Positions 55,524-64,000 of a stretch of 64,000 nt of DNA are shown here, piece after piece. The stretch covers positions 21,224,195 through 21,288,194 of the forward strand of contig CM033394.1 of NCBI GenBank assembly GCA_019426215.1, written 5' to 3'. The position numbers and the translations under genes were made by a program. Source of the stretch: Buddleja alternifolia (Eukaryota; Streptophyta; Magnoliopsida; Lamiales; Scrophulariaceae). The notes under the pieces are model-generated. The model saw only the letters and a list, made by a program, of their open reading frames with translations. It was not told the DNA's origin and ran no database searches. Position 1 is the stretch's first letter, and each line of letters starts with the position of its first letter.

Positions 55524-56186
55524 TCAAATAGGTGGTCCATTTAACACGACCAAATCCTTGTCATGCCTCCTTTTAGCTCCATGTTCTACTTGCTTCCACT
55601 CATATTGCGGGATTTTGCAATAAGGCCTTTGTATTGGATGAGTCTTTTCAATCTTACGAGCACGACGATGGGGTGGAATGTATTTCATGCATAAATCTTC
55701 TTTTCCCTCTTTGTTGTGTTTATCATAGGGAATCTCATCCTCCAACTCGAGTGTGCCCTTAGCCTTGCCATTTGCACATTTCTCATCAAGAGAAGATCAT
55801 CCATAGATGGTTTCCTGTTATTTGAAGCATCAAATATCACTTTTACATCTCCTACCCTCAATGATAACTTACCTTTTCCCATGTCGATCTTGGCATTGCT
55901 AGTGACTAGGAAAGGTCTTCCTAGAATCAAGGGCATCTCAACATCTTCCTCCATATCAAGGACCACAAAGTCAACCCGGAAAAAGAATTTGTCAACTTGT
56001 ACAATAACATCTTCTATTATCCCCTTTGGTCTCTTAATTGATCCATCGGCGAGTTGGAGGCTCATTGATGTCGGTTTGGGATTTCCAAGGCCCAACTTCT
56101 TGAAGAGAGAATACGGGAGGAGATTGATACTTGCTCCCGTATCGCAAATAACCTTTTCAAAAGTAAGAGGGTCAAAAGTAAGAGGG
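55524..56186 (-). pseudogene. Athila-like retropepsin fragment
   Basis: Minus strand. VICDTGASINLLPYSLFKKL contains the aspartic protease active site (D-T-G at about 56130). It continues through LQLADGSIKRPKGIIEDVIV, DFVVLDMEED and MPLILGRPFLVTSNAKIDM to the end near 55690, with a frameshift before a Lys/Arg-rich tail (55524-55745). Upstream coding is lost: at 56186 the sequence passes directly into the LTR. Retropepsin normally cleaves the gag-pol polyprotein. Alone, this fragment has no start and no gag. Confidence 0.85.
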
Positions 56187-58091
56187 CTAACGTGCTATTG
56201 TAGCAAGTGCACTAGTCGTGTGTAGTAATAAGTGTGGACGAAAAGTCCGGGTTGTCGAACCACGGAGACTTGAATTCTAGTTTAAGATTTGTAATGAAGT
56301 GAATAAACAAAGTAAGAATAAATTCAAATAAAATTTGTAAAGAACAAGAACAAAGATGAGCAAGTGATTTAAAACCAATTATAAAGGGAGACTAAGGCAC
56401 ATGCTAGGTTCAAATTGATCAAATATACTTATAAAGGTTCTTGTTGAAGGATTACACTTATATTGTTATGGTGAGAGCTCCGAGGGTAGAGAATAACCGA
56501 TGTCTCGCGTATAAACTCCTATGCTTAGATCGTGATTTCCTAAATATTCCTATCCGGAAATCTAACCACTAAACATGCATTAACGTACTAGAGTTCACTC
56601 GATTAGAATCGAACAACTTCACCCGGGAATCTTTACCTATGTCTAGGGCAATTCCTCATTAGTTGCGGGTCATGATGTGAATTTCTTGCACCCTAAGTTA
56701 ATTTTCTCCCGAAATATCAACCTAGGCATAAGATTCTAACCTATAGTGATCAAGTATATGGAAGATAGGTAAAAACACAAATTCACATCACATAACAATA
56801 TAAGTATAACCTCTACAATCATCTATTATAAGCATATATCACAATTTGACCTTACATGGCCTTAGTCTTATGAATTTCGTTCATGATAGTTATTATGAAA
56901 AACAATAATGAATAAATACACATGTTCATAGACATGAATGAAATGAAAAGGCTATAAAAACTCCCTCTAATGTGATAGATGATGGCCCCTTGATTGGAGC
57001 TTCAATTCCTAGCTTTCTCTTCTTAGAATGATGAAGAATGGTGATGAATGGTGGAGAAATCAGATTAGGGGCTGCCCTCCTCTCCTCCAAGAATCTGAAA
57101 TTGATAGTGAATGATGAAGAGTATGGGTTCCCCCTCCTTTTATAGCCAAAATTCCACTAAAGTATGCATTAAGAATTCCCATTAAAGTTCCCCAATGAGA
57201 ATTCCACCTAAGGTGATGCTTAAAGTTTGGCTTTTAAGATTCCAACCAGCTAAAAAATGCTTATCTTTCGGCCATTAAGAATTCCACCTAGCATAACCAT
57301 GTGAAAACTTCAACAAAACACATGCATGCTGCCATTTTCTTGCTTTCCAGCGCAGTCTTAGTATTTTCCTCATAAACTTCTCCACAGATCTCCAAATTGG
57401 ATGATTCAAGTCCCCATGTTCAGATAACACATAGATCTACAACTTTCCAGAAGGACATTTTGTCCAATTCGGTCTCTACGTATACCTAAATTACCTTTCA
57501 ACATGGAGGTTGTTTCTGATTTGGCGCCCATAAAGTAAATCTACCAAGAAACACACTTATGACAACCCCTCAACACATGTGCTGAATTATGGCCAAAAGT
57601 GATTCTTACCCATCATATAAGGCTGGAATTTAGGCTGAAAAAGGAGTAACATTTGGACTATCCATGCCTAGGCATGACTAGGAAGGCGTTGGGGCGTATC
57701 CTGGCACATGTACTTTTCTGTTCAGCGCAGCAATCGTATTTCCTTCACAATTATCTCTGTAGACCTCCGATTTGGATGTTTCAAGTTCCCATTTGAAGCT
57801 AAGACATACATCTAAAACTTTGTAGAAGGAAACTTTGTCTAAGTCGGTCTCGAAATGTACGGAATTATCGCTCGAATGTGGTAGGAGATGCAAAAACCGC
57901 CTAAGTGTTGAAAAACATGCTTGAACTTGTTTTGTACATCGTTTTTCTTCCCTTTTCTTCATGTATTCTCATTTATTACCTGTATTCACTTAACACACCT
58001 ATTGAATGCAAATGTGACATGATTTAAGCAATAAGTGAATCCAAATCATAAGAATTACGGTCTTAAAAACACGTAAAAACACCTCTTATCA
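56186..58091 (-). repeat. Athila-like 5' LTR, lacking its last 13 bases
   Basis: In element orientation it starts TGATAAGAGGTG at 58091 and ends at 56186, 13 bases short of the 3' LTR's end. The sequence beyond (CCTCTTACTTTTGA, repeated twice) belongs to the protease region. The deletion therefore runs from inside the LTR, through the PBS and gag, into protease. Confidence 0.92.
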
Positions 58092-58096
58092 TTAAC

Positions 58097-58865
58097 TTAT
58101 CACATGTTTCATCTTTGGATGAAAGAAATTCCACCCAAGTAAATCGAGAGGAATCATCTACTATCACCAATGTATACTTTTTAAAGCTCACACTAATCGT
58201 TCGAATAGGTCCAAACAGATCCATGTGAAGTAGTTCAAGTATTCTAGTGCTAGATAGATAAGGTTTTCTCTTGAAAGATGATTTAACTTGTTTTCCCATT
58301 TGACAAGCGTCACAAAGGCAATCCTTGTGAAATGGTCCTTTTGGTAATCCCTCTACAAGATTTAGATTTATAAGCTGAGGGATTGTCTTAAAGTTGAGGT
58401 GATTCATTTTTCTATGCCATAACCAACCCGTTTTAGATTCATTTTTAGTAGCAAAACACATTAGGCTGTTATTAGTTGTTGAACCCCAATCTACCAAATA
58501 TACGTTGTTAGTTCTTTTACCTTTCAATTTAGTAGACTTAGTCTTAGCATCATTTATATAGCAACAGTCGCTTGAGAATATGACTTCAAAGCTTTTATCA
58601 CAAAATTGACTTATGCTTAATAAATTGTGCTTCAGACCCTCAACATAATAAACACAACTTATCATGATGTTCCCCCTATGCACAGTACCTATACCTTTGG
58701 TTTTACCTTTGGAGTTGTCACCAAATACAACCTGAGGACCATTGGCAGCTCGATAGTTGATCAATAGATCCTTGAAACGAGTCATGTGCCTTGATGATCC
58801 ACTATCGAAGTACTAAATAGATGTATCGGCTCTAGCTCTAGGTACCTGCAATCAAAAGGGAAGTT
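58097..58865 (-). pseudogene. SIRE-type protease end, pre-integrase and integrase N-terminal half
   Basis: Minus strand. The aspartic protease motif YFDSGSSRHMT (about 58770-58810) follows an in-frame TAG that replaces Trp. The pre-integrase zinc segment is WHRKMNHLNFKTI ... CDACQMGKQV, and the first integrase Asp lies in LLHMDLFGPI with IVDDSSRFTWVEFL after it. Coding is interrupted by the Athila insertion at the TTAAC site and resumes at 51957. Confidence 0.88.
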
Positions 58866-59757
58866 CTATTTCTGTTTAGGTACCCATTGTTGCTTAGGTC
58901 CTTTAACATTAGTAGCAGTGTTAGTTTGAGTTAGAACTTTAGGAACCCATATTTTCCTAGTTTTCATTGTAGGAATACTGGCCTTCTTGGGTTTCACATT
59001 GTTTTGTGTGTGCTTTTTGTTCACCTTGTGCTGTGTGTGTTGTTTGGGTGTACAATAATATCCTCGATTATAGTAGTAATCATAATCATAGTCATAATCA
59101 TGGTTATCATAGCATTGATAATATGATCTTGACTGCCTTGGATATTGACGCTGGTATTTCCTTGGCGCTGACTTGGGTTGCACTTTTGGTGCTGGACACT
59201 TAGCGCTTGATTCACAGTGTTTAGGTTTATCCTTAGCCTTCTGAGCGTTTGGATGAACCCGTCTTTGTGAATCATTTTCCTTTGCCTTACCCTTGCCTGA
59301 GTCAGCTTTGGCTTTCTCATTTGGCCTCATACCATTGTCGCTCGGTTCATTTTGTATTTGACCTTGTGAACCTTTCTCAACAAAGAAAACACCCTTTCCT
59401 TTGTTGTTTTCCGTAACATTAGATTTGTTTGGTTGTTCACCAAATTTATTGCATCCTAAACCGGTCTTTTCACCAAATAATCTTGTTACCTCAGTCAGAT
59501 TGTCTAGCTTTCTTGATGCTTTGGACAATGATGAGATGAGCTGTTCTGATTTAGCAAGTCTAGCGATCAGCTTAGCTTCTCTCTTGACTATTATATCAAG
59601 GTCACTTTTCAGATTTATTATATCACTTTCAAGTGATTTGTTCTTCTCAATGCATTATTGCTGAACTAGCAACTCTGCTTTGAGCATCACAGTATCACTT
59701 TTAAGTGATGGAATGATGTGAAAGTGATTTTGATATAATTTGGCGGCATCTTGACAA
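58866..59757 (-). pseudogene. SIRE-type gag, C-terminal part
   Basis: Minus strand, 220-codon open frame (58866-59528) plus an upstream coiled-coil segment to 59757 broken by a TAA. Motifs: LFGEKTGLGCNKFGEQPNKS, a Lys/Ser/Pro-rich basic stretch, a Tyr/Asp-rich stretch (YDNHDYDYDYDYYY) and KIWVPK, which ends SIRE-type gag proteins. It would bind element RNA. The N-terminal capsid part is absent because homology stops at about 59757. Confidence 0.8.
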
Positions 59758-61702
59758 TCATTATAATATTCTTTGACTTTGTTCCAAGTCGAAGGCTGTG
59801 ATCTTTAAACATTGTTCCAAGTCGTGAAAGGGTTCATCAAGATAAAGGGATATCGATGTAGCCCAAAAGACTTGCTCATATGATGCATACTCTGGTAGAA
59901 GTGTATCTCGTTCCGTAGATACTGGCACGGTGAAAGCCAATGCATATATGAGGGTTGCCATTGTGGTAATGGGCGAACTGAACAACCCCATGGAAGTTCC
60001 TAAAATGGATTTCCAGTCGAATGTGGAACTTCCAGTGGTCTTGTAGTATAAGAGAAATCCTTATAGACTTAGGATTCCATTGGATGTCTTATGCGTAACC
60101 GCGCATGTTCTTGATTTGTTACATGATCACTTTAGATGATCGAATATGGGTAAACTCAGACATGCACGTCTTACATAGTAAGGCATGTGAGAATCAAGAG
60201 GAATCTATCTCTGACATTAGCCAGTCGGTTAATCTCCTATGGTTACATAGTGAATCGACTTAAGGAATCTTCGGCCGAAGTATGATATCTAAAGAGGCGT
60301 AGGGTTTCCACGTTTAGATAATCGAAGTCGATTTCACATAACGTGGGAAACATAGTATTGAATTAATAGAGCTTCGACCTTAGCCATTGCTCTAGATTCA
60401 ATCGGGAGATTAGATAGAGAGATCTTACTTATGCGAGGATCAAGATCGCAAAAGGCGTATCTTTACTTTCGTTTTATCTAGGTCTTCGGGACCCTATGCT
60501 TGGTGGGCAACCACGATTTGTAAGTGCCGAGAATTAGCTTGGTGACTAATTCGAGGCTTGATTAAATCAAATGATTGATTTAATCTAGTACTTTCCATTT
60601 TTGGAAGGTACACTAGCACTGTGGGAAAATGTACTTACTACTAGATAGAAACGAGCCTAAGGGGTCACACACTAACTCGAGAGAGTCACTGCTTGAATAG
60701 ATGTGATTAATCAATTTCGAGGAAATTGAGGGAATTAGGAAAGTGTAGTACTTTCCTAATATGGAATATAAATTAATTAAAGGATTCAATTAATTTTACT
60801 CTTTTAATTAATCTTGTAGAATTAATTAAATTAATGGACCTAGTAGAGTCCAAGTATTTTATTTAATTGGGTGGAGCCCAAGTTAAATAAATAAATGTTG
60901 GAATTAATTGGTTGAATTTAATTTGACTTGTATTTAATTGATAGGTTGTGCCTATAATTAAATTGAGAAGTCAAAATTGAACCCTAGAGTCCAATTAAAT
61001 GTGTTGACCGATTTCTTGAGTGATAATAAGGGAAGGGGGCGATTTTTTACATGTGGTGGAGGAGGAAAAGAGTTTTCCCCTATTCCAAGTCTTCATAGGA
61101 TAAGAATTACTAGAGAGTTTAGGAGAAATGAACTTTCCTTTTCCTAATTGGACTCTAGGTAATCTTCACCTATAAATAAGAGAAGAAGGAGACTAAAAAC
61201 GATGATGATTTTTGCTGGAAAAATTCGCACCTTCCTAGCTACTAAAATCGGCCACCTTTTCTCCCACTTCCAAGAAGACGTCGTTCTATTCTTGTGTTGA
61301 ATTAAACGACTTAGAAAAATATTCCTACCCTTCATATAATCATGCCTAAGTTAAGCTTAGAATCGTTTTGTTGTCTAGCACGCAAGGCAAGACGATTGGT
61401 GACTTGAACGAGGTGTGGATACATCTTAGAGGTGCGACGCTTGGAGCACTCTAAACCGGGAGATACTAAAAGACGACGGGAAATTTCTCACCCAAGGGAA
61501 ATTGTGTGGATTTGCACCACAGGGTTGCTGAGATCCAAAGTACGAGGTGAAACGAAATTTTTGAAAGGTATAATTTCTTTTACCTCATCGAATTCGATCG
61601 AACCAATTCCATATTCCTGTTTTCGGGTGGTTGTACGTTTACGTTTGTAAAATTTTAATTTTCACTGCCACGAGCCACCCGAGGGAATGAGTCAACCCAA
61701 CA
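59758..61702 (+). repeat. Copia-2 5' LTR (left boundary uncertain)
   Basis: A plus-strand LTR ends ATGAGTCAACCCAACA at 61702 directly before a tRNA-Met-type PBS. A TATA box TATAAATAAG lies at 61171-61180, leaving about 520 bases of R-U5. No TG start was found near 59758. The left boundary is the point where SIRE gag homology ends, so the LTR may be truncated. Confidence 0.65.
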
Positions 61703-61703
61703 G

Positions 61704-61716
61704 TGGTATCAAAGCC
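61704..61716 (+). other. Copia-2 primer binding site
   Basis: TGGTATCAAAGCC follows the LTR by one base. It resembles the initiator-methionine tRNA PBS (TGGTATCAGAGC) used by most plant copia elements, with one difference. Confidence 0.85.
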
Positions 61717-63386
61717 ATGGTTTGGCTCGATCGAATTTTTAATGTGATTGTGCATGTTTGTTTTTATGTTTTAATTGTAAAATCGAAAGCATGATAATCG
61801 ATATGTTCATTATTAGACTAGGATTGATTTTGATTTGGGATGTTGTTTGATTTTTATGATTTTAATGTTTAAAATTCATTGGTTTTAAAAATCATGAAAT
61901 CTGAAATTTGGGTATATGATTGTTTTCGAAGGTTTTGATCTAGTTTTATGAAATCACCTTTGGTGGGGTGTTGCGAGATGGTTGAACCGAAGGTTTAATC
62001 ATCAAGTAATAAAACTCAGACCTTAGGAGAATTCAGATTCGTTATTCGAAACTCGAAAGAATCACGAACGTGCGAAAAACTGATTTAAAAATCGCAAACA
62101 GCAACAGCCGCTGCACGCGGCGCCCAGGCGTGGTCAACAGAAAGTTGAAACAAAAAAAAATAAAAAATTTCCTTTCTTCGTACTTTCTGGAGGTGGGTGA
62201 CACAAAGACCTAACCTATGATGTTTTTTGACTTATAAACTTTGAGAACGGTTTTATAAATCGATATTGAACTTATCCCAATGATATTTGCAATCTAGTTT
62301 GAATGATGAATGGGTAAAATTTACTTTATCAGATGTATGTTTGTTGCTTGGCATGTTTATGTGATAAAAGGATGAACCACGGGCCTAGTCGTAGTGTTGG
62401 TTTTCTATGTATGTAATTATTCTAGAGTTGTAAATAATAGCCAGTTTGGCTCTTTCCTTTTCGTATAGTAGATTAGTAGTTTTTGATACTCTATGTAATC
62501 GAAGACAGAGCAAGGAGACGGAGCCAAGGCTTGAAGACTTGTATGCTGAGGCGATACCATTGTAATAGTCTAGGCTGGTTTTTTACTATTTAGAATGTCC
62601 AAACCCACTTTGGCTCGAGTGGGTTACTAGGTTAGGGCTCGAGGTGGTTCATCCTCAATTTTACCGCTTTGTGGATGTTTTATTTATCTGTCTATGATGA
62701 TTATGTCATGTAATGCATGCATAGGATAGATAATTAAAACAAGATAATTAAATCTGATGAGACCCCCCCAAATAAGCATGTTATAATTCCCTCCTGTGAA
62801 AATATTAGGCTTTTGTGATTATAAGAATGAAATTCTATTATCATACCTTCCATCATAAGTATTCACCATGTGAAACGCCGCCAAAGGTTCAATCCTTTTG
62901 CTCAGAAAATGGGGTGGATTGGATCCGAGGTAGGCTGTGAGTGTTTACTAAGCACTACGGTGCCCCATGGAAATCGGTTGGTTTAATTGCTTTGCTCAGA
63001 AAATGGGGGCAATGGAATTGATGGTTATACATGGGATATTTGATGGGTCGAGCCTAACATCGTCCCTCATGTGTTAGCTCAAAAAATGGGGCACATGTGG
63101 GAGATGAGGAAAACCATCTTGAGAACTATCTAAAAGGATAGAAGGTCCGGTAAGGCTACTATTCAAAATCATCGTATGTTAGCTCAGAAAATGGGGCATA
63201 TGATGTAGTGAGAATAGATCTCAAGCCCACTAAAGAAACTAACGTTTCTTCGAATCATGTCAAGAGGGTGGTGTGATTTGAGAAAAATAGTGGGAGACTT
63301 GTACAATTAAAGACAAAATTGTATAAGGACTTTATTTGAAAATCCGTTATTAATTGTCTGTTATGCATTTTTGTAGATAAACGAAA
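61717..63386 (+). other. Copia-2 5' untranslated leader with repeated GCTCAGAAAATGGGG motif
   Basis: A 1.7-kb leader between PBS and gag. The motif (T)GCTCAGAAAATGGGG occurs at about 62898, 62991, 63074 (one mismatch) and 63185, spaced 80-110 bases, each followed by a similar G/A-rich stretch. No open frame of note. Coverage by a degenerate tandem repeat of about 95 bases is likely. Confidence 0.65.
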
Positions 63387-63611
63387 ATGGCTAAAAATCC
63401 TCTTTATACAATTCTTGAAACCAACAAACTGAACGGACCAAACTTTCCGGACTGGCTTAGAAACCTCAAAATTGTTCTTCAATATGAAAGGAAGGATTAT
63501 ATCTTGACGGCTATACAGCCGGTGATTAACGATGAAAGCCGTGATGAGGATAGAGAGTACGCAAAGCTGTGGTCGGATGATAACATCCAAGCTAGATGCA
63601 TCATCATGTAA
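63387..63611 (+). pseudogene. Copia-2 gag N-terminal fragment
   Basis: ATG at 63387 in a good context (AAAATGG). TNKLNGPNFPDWLRNLKIVL is the typical start of plant copia gag, followed by YILTAIQP and a helix ending DNIQARCIIM. The frame stops at 63609-63611, where sequence similarity ends abruptly. Gag of this type is usually several hundred residues, so this is a truncation or an insertion point. Confidence 0.8.
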
Positions 63612-64000
63612 CACCCCAATTTATCTTCTATCATGTGGAAGTAAGCAAACTTCAAGGTCCTATTTGCAAATACTTGAAAGCTGGCGTATTTCCTTTCATC
63701 ACCTTTCATCACCAGCTGCATTCTGAAGAACATAAATGGACACTTGTAGTTCATATATTACATATGCAAAATAGATAAATATTTATCCCATATTGTATCT
63801 CACAAATATCACTACCATCTCTCACCTTTTTGTATTAGAATGACACCTAACCCCTTGATGCCTTCTTTAAACAACGCCTCACCCATTTCTTGAATATTGA
63901 GCCCTCTCTCATCTCTTAAGATCATGAATCTTGATTCATTTTGCTGAAAAAAAAATGAAGGAACCTCCCTTGACATCTCCTTCCAAGTTAAAGACCAAGA
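63607..64000. other. Possible start of another LTR element
   Basis: TGTAACACCCCAATTTATC begins exactly where the copia-2 gag breaks. Many plant Ty3/gypsy LTRs start with TGTAACACCCC. The remaining about 390 bases are AT-rich with no gene. The partner LTR and target duplication lie outside the window. Confidence 0.4.

Larger units (their letters stand above)
51963..58091 (-). mobile_element. Athila-like Ty3/gypsy element, internally deleted, nested in the SIRE integrase
   Basis: Two LTRs of about 1.9 kb flank a 2.3-kb internal region on the minus strand. A perfect 5-bp target duplication TTAAC lies at 51958-51962 and 58092-58096. The polypurine tract AGTTTGGGGGTGT (about 53882-53894) just before the 3' LTR is typical of Athila. 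The only recognisable coding part is a protease fragment. Gag, RT, RNase H and integrase are gone, as are the PBS and the last 13 bases of the 5' LTR. LTR identity of about 99% by eye marks a recent insertion. Confidence 0.92.
42727..59757 (-). mobile_element. SIRE/Maximus-type Ty1/copia element with env-like region, interrupted by Athila element
   Basis: Minus strand. The 3' LTR, purine tract, env-like region, RNase H, RT, integrase, protease remnant and C-terminal gag lie in order from low to high coordinates. The RT sequence and an extra gene region 3' of pol are hallmarks of the SIRE/Maximus lineage. 51963-58096 is a later Athila insertion. The 5' LTR and gag N-terminus are missing: homology stops at about 59757. 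The 5 bp beyond the 3' LTR are GCCCA. Confidence 0.88.

Noticed and set aside
59761..59991. Minus-strand 76-codon open frame
   Set aside because: It lies in the copia-2 LTR region and matches no family I recognise.

Overview
This window looks like nuclear DNA of a flowering plant, most likely a eudicot. The evidence is plant-lineage LTR retrotransposons (Tat/Retand, Athila, SIRE/Maximus and other copia), CACTA DNA transposons with TNP2 transposase, a tRNA-derived SINE, foldback elements, and one host gene for a plant-specific 8-cysteine-motif protein. Mobile DNA makes up most of it. I found one convincing host gene, a hybrid proline-rich / lipid-transfer-like protein at 17845-18255 on the minus strand.

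Layout. 1-6540 is the 3' part of a Tat/Retand-type Ty3/gypsy element (here Retand-1), with gag, RNase H and integrase, a 40-unit 27-bp in-frame array, a 3' region and a 3' LTR. 7893-8088 is a SINE with a 9-bp target duplication. 8309-15492 is a second Tat/Retand element (Retand-2) with both LTRs, PBS, PPT, a damaged pol and a spliced antisense gene. 15493-18781 holds intergenic DNA and the host gene. 18782-about 23335 is a CACTA element (CACTA-1) with a deleted TNP2 fused to an Ulp1-like protease. 24850-25575 is the 3' end of a different CACTA family. 26687-27413 is a hAT-like non-autonomous element. 28400-29935 is a solo LTR interrupted by a 1037-bp CACTA derivative (CACTA-2) that carries a 141-bp-arm hairpin. 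31574-32034 and 32333-33212 are foldback elements with target duplications.

33746-59757 is a nested stack, all on the minus strand. A Tat element (Tat-3, LTR 33746-34263, integrase broken at 38364) was hit by a copia element (LTR 38365-40138). That copia was hit in its pre-integrase region by a SIRE-type copia (3' LTR 42727-44267, env-like region, pol, gag). The SIRE integrase was in turn hit by a young Athila-like element (51963-58091, target duplication TTAAC, almost identical LTRs). From about 59758 a plus-strand copia (copia-2) begins: LTR ending at 61702, PBS, gag start at 63387, and a break at about 63607 where another LTR-like sequence may start.

Most element genes are broken by stops, frameshifts and deletions. 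The recurring oddity is that Retand-1 and Retand-2 have both lost protease and reverse transcriptase while keeping recognisable RNase H and integrase. The most unusual structures are the 27-bp x 40 coding array, the long hairpin inside CACTA-2, and the TNP2-Ulp1 fusion. Coordinates come from reading the sequence by eye. Lineage names rest on recognised protein motifs and no database search was run.
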